Shown here piece after piece: positions 9,635-18,056 of a stretch of 64,000 nucleotides of DNA. A program made the position numbers and the translations under genes. Numbering within the stretch: the first letter of the stretch is position 1; every line of letters starts with the position of its first letter. Source of the DNA: Roseibium aggregatum (GTDB lineage Bacteria; Pseudomonadota; Alphaproteobacteria; Rhizobiales; Stappiaceae); the NCBI RefSeq assembly GCF_017309185.1, contig NZ_JAEKJZ010000002.1:186001-250000 (forward strand), read 5' to 3'. A model generated the notes under the pieces. The model did not search any database. It was given only the letters and a program-made list of their open reading frames with translations, and was not told the origin of the DNA.

Positions 9635-9778
9635 CTGGTTCTCCGAAAAAAGGATGGCCTAAGGGCCGCTGATTAAGACCACAAATGTTTAAAAGACTTC
9701 ATTACGAGATTTGTCTGAACGGCCTGTCCGGAGACCCGACGGTTTCCGGACAGGCTCTGGGGCGCCGATCGTCAGCGG

Positions 9779-10528
9779 TCAGGAAACCGCCATCCCGCCG
9801 TCGACATGCAACTCGATGCCGTTCACGAAGCTGCCTGCGCCGGAAACGAGAAACAGCGCCGCTTGCGCGATCTCTTCCGGCTGGCCGAGCCGGCCGGCCG
9901 GGATCATGCTCGCCATGCCTTCAAGGAACGCAGGCCGTTGGTCCTCGGACACGCCCAGCTTGGCGAGGATTTCCGTGTCGACCGGTCCCGGACTGATGAC
10001 ATTCACCCTGATTTTCCGGTCCTTGAGTTCCCTGACCCAGTTCCGGGCAAAGGCGGAAATCGCGGCCTTCGTGCCGGCATAGAGCGTGTGGTTGTCCAGA
10101 ACCTTGGTCGCAGCCAGAGAGCTTGTCAGAAGGATACTGCCGCCGTCGCGCAGAACCGGCAATATGGTCTGCACACCGAAAAAGACGCCGCGTGTGTTGA
10201 TCGAGAAATGACTGTCGAATTCGTCCGGCGTGACCATCCGGGACGGCTTCAGATCGATCACCGCCGCATTCGCGATGTAGATATCGGCTCCACCGAACCG
10301 GTCCCGGACCAGAGCGGCCACCTCGACATGATGTTCGATATCGGCGACATCGCCACACACGCCGATCGCGCCGTGGCCGATTTCCGCGACGGCTCTGTCC
10401 AGAACATCCTGGCGGCGCGCGGTGACGATCACCTGAGCACCGCTGGACGCCAGCAGCTTTGCCGTTTCCTTGCCGATGCCGCTGTTGCCGCCCGTGACGA
10501 TGGCGACCTTGCCTTCAAGTTTTTGCAT
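9779..10528 (-). CDS. SDR-family NAD(P)-dependent oxidoreductase
   Basis: The protein is 249 residues, typical of classical short-chain dehydrogenases. The cofactor motif TGGNSGIG is at about residues 12-19, the NAG-like NAAV near 87, the catalytic Ser in SSLAATKVL, and the YxxxK pair in LYAGTKAA. It ends with the common VNGIELHVDGG. The start at 10528 was chosen because MQKLEGKVAIVTGG is the family opening; the longer upstream frame adds an unrelated tail. It is divergent from a LysR-type gene, which usually controls the neighbouring oxidoreductase. The substrate is unknown. Confidence 0.93.
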   Translation of the reverse strand: MQKLEGKVAIVTGGNSGIGKETAKLLASSGAQVIVTARRQDVLDRAVAEIGHGAIGVCGDVADIEHHVEVAALVRDRFGGADIYIANAAVIDLKPSRMVTPDEFDSHFSINTRGVFFGVQTILPVLRDGGSILLTSSLAATKVLDNHTLYAGTKAAISAFARNWVRELKDRKIRVNVISPGPVDTEILAKLGVSEDQRPAFLEGMASMIPAGRLGQPEEIAQAALFLVSGAGSFVNGIELHVDGGMAVS

Positions 10529-10623
10529 GGTTTGATACTCCGTTGACACGGAGCGATATAGCCGCGCCGGCGGATCGTCATTAGATATGCCTTGCGCACA
10601 GGAGCTGTGTCGAGGAGGCCGGA

Positions 10624-11544
10624 ATGTCAAACCTGCTGGCGGAGTCGTCTGGGCTCGTAGCCTTTGTCCGAAGCGTCGAAAGCGGGTCTTTCTCCGCGGC
10701 CGCGCGCGAACTCGATACCGCGCCCTCCGCGGTTTCCAGAAGCATCTCGCGGCTTGAGGGGAAGCTTGGCGTTCGATTGTTTCTGCGCTCCACCCGCGCC
10801 CTGAGGCTCACGCCCGACGGTCAGGCCTTTTTCGAACGGATTGCCCCGCTGCTGAAAGATCTGGACAGCGCCGACGAGGTTCTTGCAACGGGCCTGTCGG
10901 GCAGGCTGAAAATCAGCCTGCCGAACGAACTGGCCAGAGCGCTCACGGCTCCAATTCTCGAAAAGCTCGCAAAACCCAACCCGGCGCTTGAACTGGAAAT
11001 CGGCATGAGCGACCGTCACGCAGACATCATTCGCGAGAATTACGACGTCGTCTTTCGCGTCGGCTATCTGCGGTCCAGCGAACTGACCGCCAGGAAACTT
11101 GCCGGGTTGCCGATGGTGATCGTGGCGTCCCCCGAATTTCTCTCCCGGCACGGAGAGCCTCACTCGGCAGACCACCTGGCATCCCTGCCTTTCGCCCGCT
11201 ACGTGGCGAACGCCTCCCCGTTCGAGATCACATTCGCCGACGGGACGTCGATACGTCCGACGGGTCAGGCCGGTTTCGATTCGAGTTTCGGCCTGCACGA
11301 GGCCGCCCGCCTAGGAATGGGCGCCGCTTACCTGATGGAATGTGTCGTCGCGGAGGATATGCGCAGCGGCAGACTTGTCAGACTGGTCCCGGATCTGCCG
11401 CTGCCCAGCCAGCCTTTGCACGCCGTCCATGCCTTCGGCCGCAATGTGCCGAAGAAGGTATCGGCGCTCTGCGACCTGGTCTCGATGGAAATCGGCAGCC
11501 TTGCCGGCCCGGGAGAGCTTTCAGGCCCGCATGAGAAGGCTTGA
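10624..11544 (+). CDS. LysR family transcriptional regulator
   Basis: The protein is 306 residues. An N-terminal LysR helix-turn-helix (about residues 5-65; SFSAAARELDTAPSAVSRSISRLEGKLGVRLFLRSTR) is followed by a periplasmic-binding-like effector domain (about 90-295). A GAGGAGG ribosome site precedes the ATG. The gene is divergent from the SDR gene with about 95 bases between starts, the classic arrangement for LysR control of an adjacent oxidoreductase. The inducer is unknown. Confidence 0.95.
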   Translation: MSNLLAESSGLVAFVRSVESGSFSAAARELDTAPSAVSRSISRLEGKLGVRLFLRSTRALRLTPDGQAFFERIAPLLKDLDSADEVLATGLSGRLKISLPNELARALTAPILEKLAKPNPALELEIGMSDRHADIIRENYDVVFRVGYLRSSELTARKLAGLPMVIVASPEFLSRHGEPHSADHLASLPFARYVANASPFEITFADGTSIRPTGQAGFDSSFGLHEAARLGMGAAYLMECVVAEDMRSGRLVRLVPDLPLPSQPLHAVHAFGRNVPKKVSALCDLVSMEIGSLAGPGELSGPHEKA

Positions 11545-11560
11545 TCTTCAGATCGAGGCC

Positions 11561-12043
11561 TCAGCTGAAAAGCCTGCCGGGACGGCGGATGATTTCCGGC
11601 TTGGCAAGCTTGTCCGAGAGACCTGACGGATAGAGTTCAAGCCCTCTAGACGCCAGATCGTCCAACGTCATCCATCTGGCGGTTCCCCGCGTCTCGTCGC
11701 TTTCCAGAAAGTCGAAGCTGTCCTTGCCGTAAAAGCTGCTGTCGGTGAAATGGGCATGGCAGAGAAAGACGATTTCATGGCCGGCCGCACCGTGATGCTC
11801 GTAGAGGTTCTCCATCGTGAAATGGCTGTCGAGCAGCGAGATCCGGGCCCCGAGTTCTTCCAGAAACTCCCGCTGCAAGGCATCGCGCCAGGGTTCGCCG
11901 AATTCGACTGTCCCACCAAGCGGACGCATGCCCGTCACCCGTCCGCTGTCGTCGCAAACTTCCGACAGAAGCAGAGCGTCGTCCTGCCAGATCAGGGCAA
12001 GCGCTTTTACCGTAATCGTGTTGGCCGGGCGCCAGATGGTCAT
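11561..12043 (-). CDS. NUDIX hydrolase
   Basis: The protein is 160 residues. The Nudix box reads G-x5-E-x7-REFLEELG (about residues 43-65), with the expected metal-binding Glu residues. NUDIX enzymes cleave nucleoside diphosphates linked to another group; this one's substrate is unknown. The start at 12043 (MTIWRPANTI) follows GGGAGAC at a good distance. An upstream in-frame start at 12079 lacks a comparable ribosome site. It is convergent with the LysR gene (16 bases apart). Confidence 0.9.
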   Translation of the reverse strand: MTIWRPANTITVKALALIWQDDALLLSEVCDDSGRVTGMRPLGGTVEFGEPWRDALQREFLEELGARISLLDSHFTMENLYEHHGAAGHEIVFLCHAHFTDSSFYGKDSFDFLESDETRGTARWMTLDDLASRGLELYPSGLSDKLAKPEIIRRPGRLFS

Positions 12044-12202
12044 CGCAGTCTCCCCAGGGACGGTCCCCACCGCCGTCACGACGGTTAAAATTCACATCGC
12101 GCCGCCCCCGGCAAGCAAAAACCGTCCCTTCGCATTGAAGGGACCGCCCCCCTCTGGTATTCCGCTGCCAGATTTTTCCTTTATCAAGAGGTCCTGCCCG
12201 CG

Positions 12203-13531
12203 ATGATCCCGCGCTACTCCCGCCCCGACATGGTGTCCATCTGGTCGCCGGAATCGAAATTCCGCATCTGGTTCGAGATCGAGGCTCATGCCTGCGACGC
12301 GCTGGCGGAACTTGGCGTTATCCCTCAGGAAGCCGCAAAGACCATCTGGGAAAAAGGCGGCAGCGCCACCTTCGACATCGAGCGTATCGACGAAATCGAG
12401 CGCGAAACCAAGCATGACGTCATCGCCTTCCTGACCCATCTGGCCGAAATCGTGGGCCCGGACGCGCGCTTCGTGCATCAGGGCATGACTTCCTCCGACG
12501 TGCTCGACACCTGCTTCAACGTCCAGCTGGTCAAGGCCACCGACCTCCTGCTGGAGGACATGGATGCGCTGCTGGCAGCAATCAAGCGCCGGGCGATGGA
12601 GCACAAGGACACGGTCTGTATCGGCCGCTCCCACGGCATTCACGCCGAACCGGTGACCTTCGGTCTCAAGATGGCCGAGGCCTACGCGGAATTCGACCGC
12701 TGCCGGACCCGCCTTCTGGCCGCCCGCGAGGAAATCGCCACCTGCGCCATCTCCGGCGCGGTCGGCACCTTCGCCAACATCGACCCGCGCGTCGAGGAAC
12801 ATGTCGCAAAGGCCATGGGGCTGAAGGCGGAGCCGGTTTCCACCCAGGTGATCCCGCGCGACCGTCACGCCATGTATTTCGCGACCCTCGGCGTGATCGC
12901 CTCCTCGATCGAACGCGTCGCGACGGAAGTCCGCCACCTGCAGCGCACGGAAGTTCTGGAGGCGGAAGAGTTCTTCTCCAAGGGCCAGAAGGGCTCGTCG
13001 GCCATGCCGCACAAGCGCAACCCGGTACTGACGGAAAACCTGACCGGTCTCGCCCGCCTGGTGCGCGGCTATTCCATTCCGGCGATGGAAAACGTGGCGC
13101 TCTGGCACGAGCGCGACATCTCGCACTCCTCCGTGGAGCGCATGATCGGTCCGGACGCGACGGTGACCCTCGACTTCGCCCTTGTCCGCCTCACCGGCGT
13201 CATCGACAAGCTGATGGTCTACCCGGAGCGCATGATCGGCAACATGGACCGGCTCGGCGGCCTGGTGCATTCGCAGCGCATCCTGCTCGCCCTCACCCAG
13301 GCTGGCTCGTCCCGCGAGGACGCTTACCGGCTCGTGCAGCGCAACGCCATGAAGGTCTGGGACAGCTATCAGGTGGCCGGATCGGCGTCCGTCGACTTCC
13401 TGACCGAGTTGCTCAACGACGACGACGTGCGCAAATACCTCTCGGAAGACGAAATCCGCGACCGCTTCGACCTCGGCTACCACACCAAGAATGTCGACGT
13501 GATCTTCAAGCGGGTCTTCGGAGACGACTGA
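12203..13531 (+). CDS. purB: Adenylosuccinate lyase
   Basis: The protein is 442 residues. It belongs to the fumarase/aspartase superfamily and carries the signature loop GSSAMPHKRNP (about residues 271-281), the catalytic-His segment GRSHGIHAEP, and the N-terminal MIPRYSRPDMVSIW typical of alphaproteobacterial PurB. The enzyme acts twice in purine synthesis, on SAICAR and on adenylosuccinate, releasing fumarate. The other purine genes purC, purS, purQ and purL follow downstream on the same strand but are not contiguous. Confidence 0.98.
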   Translation: MIPRYSRPDMVSIWSPESKFRIWFEIEAHACDALAELGVIPQEAAKTIWEKGGSATFDIERIDEIERETKHDVIAFLTHLAEIVGPDARFVHQGMTSSDVLDTCFNVQLVKATDLLLEDMDALLAAIKRRAMEHKDTVCIGRSHGIHAEPVTFGLKMAEAYAEFDRCRTRLLAAREEIATCAISGAVGTFANIDPRVEEHVAKAMGLKAEPVSTQVIPRDRHAMYFATLGVIASSIERVATEVRHLQRTEVLEAEEFFSKGQKGSSAMPHKRNPVLTENLTGLARLVRGYSIPAMENVALWHERDISHSSVERMIGPDATVTLDFALVRLTGVIDKLMVYPERMIGNMDRLGGLVHSQRILLALTQAGSSREDAYRLVQRNAMKVWDSYQVAGSASVDFLTELLNDDDVRKYLSEDEIRDRFDLGYHTKNVDVIFKRVFGDD

Positions 13532-13661
13532 ACCGGGGCGCGACCCTGCCGGTTTCCAGGCCACCGGCACACTCCTTCCCGTTCTCGTGGCTTCCATGGC
13601 TTGACCATGGGACCCGTGCCGTTTCATATCCGGGGACGAAGAAAGAGCTGCAGGGCCGGGC

Positions 13662-13682
13662 TTGCCGGATCAAGTCCGGCAA
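13662..13682. repeat. Short palindromic repeat
   Basis: Perfect 8-base arms (ttgccgga at 13662-13669 and tccggcaa at 13675-13682) enclose a 5-base loop, between purB and the phosphoesterase gene. It resembles the dispersed GC-rich palindromes at 9131, 61761 and 62026. A second, weaker hairpin (arms gccggt/accggc) lies at 13549-13569 just after purB. Neither has a T-tract. Confidence 0.5.
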
Positions 13683-13732
13683 TGACCTGCGGCCGGGACC
13701 ATAGACCCTTTTGATCTCCGATAGGCATCTTC

Positions 13733-14482
13733 ATGAAAATCGCGCTTGTGTCCGATATCCACGGCAACGTTCTTGCCCTTGAGGCGGTCCTGAAAGACCT
13801 GAAGGCCGAGGCCCCGGACCTGGTCGTCAATCTCGGTGATTGCGTCTCCGGCCCGCTCTGGCCGGAGGAGACCGCGGTTCTTCTGCATGAACACAAATGG
13901 CCGACGGTGCGCGGAAACCACGACCGTTTCGTGCTCGACGATCCGATCGGTGAACTCGGGCCCACCGACCTGTTCGCGGCCGAGCGCCTGTCGGCGGAAA
14001 GCCGCGCCTGGCTTGAGACCACAGAGGCGACGATCCGGCTGGACGGAGGTATCCTGTTGTGTCACGGCACGCCAGATAACGACAACAGATACCTCACGGA
14101 AAAGGCCGAGGGCCCGAAGGGGCACCTTCCGGACGAAACCGCCCTGCTGAATGAACTGAAGGGTGAGGCAGCGCCGATAATCTGTTGCGGACACTCACAC
14201 ATTCCACGGGTGATCAGGCTGGAGAAAACCGGTCAGATGCTGATCAACCCCGGGAGTGTCGGCCTTCCCTCCTACCAGGACGACCATCCGCACAAGCATG
14301 TCATGGAAACAGGCAGTCCGCACGCGCGCTATGCACTGATGACCGACAACAACGGCGCCTGGAACTTTCAGCAGAAGATCCTGACCTACGACTGGGATGC
14401 CGCCTCCCGCGAAGCGGACAAGAACGGCCGTCCGGACTGGGCCCGTTCACTCAAGCACGGCTTCTACGGACCGCTGTCCTGA
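13733..14482 (+). CDS. Metallophosphoesterase family protein
   Basis: The protein is 249 residues and shows all metal-binding blocks of calcineurin-like phosphoesterases in order: DIHGN (about residues 8-12), NLGDCVSGP, RGNHDR, CHGTPD and CGHSHIPRV. The short form without extra domains resembles the YfcE/serine-threonine phosphatase-like subgroup. The biological substrate is unknown. It is followed after 38 bases by the hydrolase gene, perhaps as an operon. Confidence 0.92.
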   Translation: MKIALVSDIHGNVLALEAVLKDLKAEAPDLVVNLGDCVSGPLWPEETAVLLHEHKWPTVRGNHDRFVLDDPIGELGPTDLFAAERLSAESRAWLETTEATIRLDGGILLCHGTPDNDNRYLTEKAEGPKGHLPDETALLNELKGEAAPIICCGHSHIPRVIRLEKTGQMLINPGSVGLPSYQDDHPHKHVMETGSPHARYALMTDNNGAWNFQQKILTYDWDAASREADKNGRPDWARSLKHGFYGPLS

Positions 14483-14520
14483 ACGGTGCCGAACCGAGCT
14501 GCAACCACCGAGGCTGAACT

Positions 14521-15075
14521 GTGAAGATTTCAGAGACCGACATTCTCCTCATTCCAGGCTACGGCAAGACGCTGCCCGGCCACTGGCTGTTGCGCTGGCG
14601 CGACAAGATGGCCACGGCCCGCGTGGTCAAGCAGGCCGAATTGCACGCACCCAGCAAAAAGGAATGGCTGGACAAGCTAGTGAAAGACGTCGAGGCCTGC
14701 CAGAAACCTGTCGTCCTCGTGGCCCATTCGCTTGGCTGCATTCTGGTCGCCCACGGCGCCCACGCGCTGAAAGACAAGGTAAAGGGGGCCTATCTTGTCG
14801 CCCCGTCCGACTGGGATCGCGACGGCCTGGTCGAGGGGTTCGACGGCGGCGACTTCAGACCGGTCCCGAAGGACCCGCTCCCCTTCCCTGCCCATCTGGT
14901 CGCAAGCCGCAACGATCCGTTCTGCGACTACCAGCGTGCCCAGGAGTTCGCGAAAGCGTGGCGCGCAAGCTTTCAGGATGCAGGCGAAGCCGGCCATCTC
15001 AATCTTGAAAGCGGCCACGGCCCGTGGCCGGAAGGATTGATGTCCTTCGCCCACTTCATGAAGCGGCTGGGATAG
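14521..15075 (+). CDS. RBBP9/YdeN-type alpha/beta hydrolase
   Basis: The protein is 184 residues and starts with GTG. The family phrase LLIPGYGKTLPGHW (about residues 9-22) forms the oxyanion region. The nucleophile Ser is in VAHSLGC (about 66-72), the acid is probably in ASRNDPFCDY, and the His is in ESGHGPWPEG. RBBP9/YdeN proteins are small serine hydrolases of unclear physiological substrate. It probably shares a transcript with the phosphoesterase upstream. Confidence 0.88.
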   Translation: MKISETDILLIPGYGKTLPGHWLLRWRDKMATARVVKQAELHAPSKKEWLDKLVKDVEACQKPVVLVAHSLGCILVAHGAHALKDKVKGAYLVAPSDWDRDGLVEGFDGGDFRPVPKDPLPFPAHLVASRNDPFCDYQRAQEFAKAWRASFQDAGEAGHLNLESGHGPWPEGLMSFAHFMKRLG

Positions 15076-15312
15076 CGCATCGAACATAAGCCCGCTTCGG
15101 TTTTTCCAGGGAGACGCAACGCGCTCAAAATCCCTTGGAAACGCAGGGAAATACTTTTCAGATTTTTGGAAATATCAGGAAATAAATTTGCCGAAGTTCG
15201 GCCATCTGTTTTTCGTAGTGTTTAAACTGGGAAAACAATGACGAACGGTGACGTTCGACAATATTCCAACAGGTATTTTTTGAAAATTAGAGAATTTAGA
15301 AAGTGCGCGGCA

Positions 15313-15684
15313 ATGAGGTCGAAAAATTTCTTTTTGCGAATGCTTCTTACAGGCGCGATCGGGCTTGCATCGATTGCGTCAGCGGTCGCTTTTCCCATAT
15401 TGCAAACGGCTGACGACTTCCGGTTAGAAAGCAGGCCGCAAAGCTATCCGGTTCAGTTTGGAGGCCCTCCTCCACCTCCCGGTGGCGGTTGGCGCCCGCC
15501 TCCACCGCCCCCTGGCGGCTATCGGCCTCCTCCTCCACCTCCTGGTGGCTACAGACCGGGACCTTTACCGCCACAGCACTATAACTGGTGCGCGCGCAAA
15601 TACCGGTCCTATCGTCCTTACGACAATACCTTCCAGCCTTATCAGGGGCCGCGCCGGTCATGCCGGTCTCCATTCTGGAACTAG
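15313..15684 (+). CDS. BA14K-like secreted protein with Pro/Gly-rich repeats
   Basis: The protein is 123 residues from ATG 15313, which opens a good signal peptide ([18 protein letters not shown]). An upstream in-frame ATG at 15238 would add 25 polar residues before it. The middle (about residues 48-86) consists of imperfect repeats of the type [10 protein letters not shown]. The C-terminal part, [19 protein letters not shown] followed by GPRRSCRSP, is the BA14K signature first seen in a Brucella surface antigen with lectin-like activity. It is probably periplasmic or envelope-bound. It is followed by a strong terminator. Confidence 0.82.
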   Translation: MRSKNFFLRMLLTGAIGLASIASAVAFPILQTADDFRLESRPQSYPVQFGGPPPPPGGGWRPPPPPPGGYRPPPPPPGGYRPGPLPPQHYNWCARKYRSYRPYDNTFQPYQGPRRSCRSPFWN

Positions 15685-15711
15685 AAGCCCTGCAAGACTG
15701 AAATCGGTAAC

Positions 15712-15746
15712 TCGGCCGGTGGCCCACCCCACCGGCCGATCTTTTT
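15712..15746 (+). terminator. Rho-independent terminator after the BA14K gene
   Basis: A perfect 11-base stem (tcggccggtgg at 15712-15722, ccaccggccga at 15729-15739) with a 6-base loop is followed by tcttttt. Confidence 0.9.
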
Positions 15747-15801
15747 CTGTCCCATTGCCAAAGGCCCGGAAAGGCCGGACCGACGCCTGGGTCTTGAGCG
15801 G

Positions 15802-16041
15802 GCTTTAGGGTATGGACCCATAAAAATGTACATTCGGTCGCTCAGGAAAGGACTGTATTGAAGCTTTCGCAACGCAGGAGACAGCCCTTTCCTGAGCGAT
15901 CCGGAGGACACCAATCGGGCATTGAAAAGCCGCGTCAAAGCCCTTGACCTATGCGAGAGCATAGCTCTGCGGGCTTCTCCTTGCTTTTCTGTGCCCGATT
16001 GGCGCCTGAAAGCACAATTTTATGGGGCCGTACCCTAAAGC
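15802..16041. mobile_element. MITE-like non-coding element with 24-bp terminal inverted repeats
   Basis: The ends are inverted repeats matching at 22 of 24 positions (15802-15825 and 16018-16041; core GGGTATGGACCCATAAAA). TA dinucleotides sit at 15806-15807 and 16036-16037, as expected of TA-targeting elements such as the IS630/mariner group, although the target duplication cannot be proved. Inside are three more nested inverted pairs: about 15835-15851 with 15886-15902, 15911-15921 with 15992-16002, and the palindrome 15949-15964. There is no convincing reading frame. The right end supplies the stop codon of the adjacent minus-strand gene. The full-length parent element was not seen in this window. 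Confidence 0.65.
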
Positions 16042-16253
16042 TGCGGCGTCGGTTTCGGCCCCATGAGAGTGCCGATCTTGCGGGCGACGACATAGCTCAC
16101 CGGAACGGCGACCAATGCCCCGGCCACAGCGCTTCCAATCAGCAGGAGCGGATTGAAATCGTTCACGCCGTAAACAGTCAGCGGTACAAGTGCCCCCGCG
16201 CCGGCAAGCGTCGGCCCGATGACGATGAAGAGAATTAGTGCCAGCTTCCACAT
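16035..16253 (-). CDS. Small two-helix membrane protein, C-terminus ended by inserted element
   Basis: The protein is 72 residues with two hydrophobic segments (about residues 4-28 and 35-58) and the tail ARKIGTLMGPKPTPQL. I do not recognise a characterised family. Its stop codon (TAG, 16035-16037) lies inside the terminal repeat of the MITE-like element, so the protein may once have been longer or had a different end. A GGGAGGC-like ribosome site precedes the ATG. Confidence 0.65.
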   Translation of the reverse strand: MWKLALILFIVIGPTLAGAGALVPLTVYGVNDFNPLLLIGSAVAGALVAVPVSYVVARKIGTLMGPKPTPQL

Positions 16254-16412
16254 GGGAGCCTCCCTCTAGGAAAGCGGCGGCAATCCGTCCGAATCCAAAG
16301 ATCCCTAACCGTCGCAAGTCAATACTTGCCGATATTCGAATAAATGAATTCTATGTCCTTGACCCAGGTCAACTCAAGGCAAGAAAGAACAAGCCATGGT
16401 CGCGAACCTGTT

Positions 16413-17198
16413 TCAATCGGGACCGCTCAGGCCTTCGACTTCCTTGAGCGCCGCGCGGGCGGCGTGATCGAGGAAGATCGTGTCGAGACCGTAGTTGATC
16501 AACCTGAAGCCCTGACGGACCGCTTCGTCCGCCTTGTCTGCGCTCAGACAGAAGATCCCGGCAAGTTTGCCCGCGGCAATCGCCCGTTGCGCGATCTCTC
16601 CGCAGGCATTCGCGGTCCCCTCGCCATTCGGGTCGAGCGCGCCGCCCTTGCTCAGGGAAAGCGACAGGTCGCTCGGTCCCACGAAAACGCCATCGAGTTC
16701 CGGCACCGCCAGGATTTCGTCCAGCGCATCGATGGCGTCCTGGGTCTCGATCATGGCCATGGCAAGCGTCTGGGCGTTGGCCGCCTTCAGATATTGCTCG
16801 CTTGTCTGGCCGCTCAGCATGGCGGCCCGGAACGGCCCCCAGCTCCGATCGCCCTGCGGCGGATATTTGACGGAGCGGGCGAAATCTTCCGCTTCGCGCC
16901 TTGAATTGATCATCGGCGCGATCAGGCATTCGGCCCCCATATCGGCAAGCCGGCCCGCCATGGCATTGTCTCCGACCGGAATGCGCACGATCCGGTGCGC
17001 TCCCGCAAGAGCGATCAAAGGCAGCGACTCGCAGGCCGAAGCGAAATCGTGCATGCCATGCTGCAGATCGACGGTCACCGCTTCGTAGCCCGACCGGGCC
17101 ATAAGTTCCGGCACCAGCGGCGCGGCGACGAAGGACCAGCCCGTGATCGCCGGTTTTCCGGACCGCAGTTTGTCGGCCAGGGTGGTTTTCTCGTTCAA
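16413..17198 (-). CDS. HpcH/HpaI family aldolase
   Basis: The protein is 261 residues. Starting at TTG 17198 was preferred because GGGAGG lies 7 bases upstream and the length then fits the family; the longer upstream frame has an unrelated N-terminus. Signatures are VDLQHGMHD (about residues 44-52), AMIETQDA (metal-binding Glu) and GVFVGPSDLSLSL (metal-binding Asp). These class II aldolases cleave or condense 4-hydroxy-2-oxo acids with pyruvate. The substrate is not predictable here. The gene is monocistronic in this region. Confidence 0.9.
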   Translation of the reverse strand: MNEKTTLADKLRSGKPAITGWSFVAAPLVPELMARSGYEAVTVDLQHGMHDFASACESLPLIALAGAHRIVRIPVGDNAMAGRLADMGAECLIAPMINSRREAEDFARSVKYPPQGDRSWGPFRAAMLSGQTSEQYLKAANAQTLAMAMIETQDAIDALDEILAVPELDGVFVGPSDLSLSLSKGGALDPNGEGTANACGEIAQRAIAAGKLAGIFCLSADKADEAVRQGFRLINYGLDTIFLDHAARAALKEVEGLSGPD

Positions 17199-17364
17199 GT
17201 GACAGCCTCCCGATAGTGCACCAATCGTCGTCGGTGTTCCCCCATCAAAGGCGCAAGAACGGTGCGGGTGCAAGTGTCCATCTCGCGAATTCGCATCTTC
17301 GGCAACCTCTTTCCCCGGCAACCGGTCCGCCTTGAGAGAAAATTTTGCCGATCTGACAAGGTAC

Positions 17365-17388
17365 AAAAAACCCGCCGGGGACGGCGGG
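17365..17388 (-). terminator. Rho-independent terminator after the DUF1476 gene
   Basis: On the minus strand a 7-base stem (cccgccg/cggcggg, 17371-17377 with 17382-17388) is followed by six U (the A-run at 17365-17370). It lies 37 bases beyond the DUF1476 stop codon. Confidence 0.88.
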
Positions 17389-17424
17389 TTCATTTTCGAA
17401 ACGCGATGAGGCGTTGATGAACGC

Positions 17425-17748
17425 TCAGCCTTCGTTCTGAAGCTGTTTGACTGCTTCGGCCATCAGCTCTTCCATGGTGCGGCGAATCTGATGATCGGAC
17501 TGGTCGACGTTGCCGGCATCCAGATCGGCGCGAATCTTGCGGAACACATCCTCGTCGCCCGGCTCCTCGAAATCCGCCCGGACCACTTCCTTGGCATATT
17601 CGTCGGCCTTTTCGCCTTCATAGCCCAGCAGGCCGGCAGCCCAAAGTCCCAGCAATTTGTTGCGCCGCGCGTTCGCCTTGAACCGCAGCTCCTCGTCATG
17701 CGCGAACTTGTTTTCAAACCCTTGCTCGCGCTTGTCGAACGTGCTCAT
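17425..17748 (-). CDS. DUF1476 protein, F1-ATPase inhibitor zeta subunit
   Basis: The protein is 107 residues. The family opening FDKREQGFENKFAHDEELRFKANARRNKLLGLWAAGLLG is clear, ending in MEELMAEAVKQL. In Paracoccus denitrificans and relatives this all-helical protein (zeta) inserts its N-terminal segment into the F1 catalytic head and blocks ATP hydrolysis. Start at 17748 is supported by GGAGGC 7 bases upstream. The gene is next to purC, as in many alphaproteobacteria, but on the opposite strand. Confidence 0.93.
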   Translation of the reverse strand: MSTFDKREQGFENKFAHDEELRFKANARRNKLLGLWAAGLLGYEGEKADEYAKEVVRADFEEPGDEDVFRKIRADLDAGNVDQSDHQIRRTMEELMAEAVKQLQNEG

Positions 17749-18056
17749 TCTCGTTGCCTCCTGAACTGCGCTGATGCACTTCCCCCCATATGGGGGCGAT
17801 TTGGCCTCTTGCATATCCCCGCAAGGCCAGCAAATCAACGCAGTACCTTCACGCTTGCGCCAAAAGCATAACAAAGCGCCGGATCTCCCGGAAACATAAG
17901 ATTGTACTTTTGTTCGGCTTCGGGTAAGTTCCGCGCCGCAAATTAGGGTTTGCCGCCTCAACGCGCCCGCCGGTCGACGGAAGTCCCGGTGGAACCAGGA
18001 CAAGGTAAGCAATGACCCTTCCGATGGTTTCTCTAAAAAACGATACGGTATAGCCC
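17749..18056. other. Divergent spacer between the zeta inhibitor gene and purC, with a 14-bp palindrome
   Basis: About 300 bases without a gene separate these divergent starts. The leader of the zeta-inhibitor gene contains the perfect palindrome CCCCCATATGGGGG (17783-17796), which could be an operator or an mRNA hairpin. The rest shows no recognised site; purC lacks a strong ribosome site. Confidence 0.45.

Noticed and set aside
12092..13627. 511-codon open frame on the minus strand
   Set aside because: It is antisense to purB, which carries full family signatures.
15460..15580. Possible CRISPR or tandem repeat array
   Set aside because: The repeats encode Pro/Gly units within a secreted protein and have no spacers.
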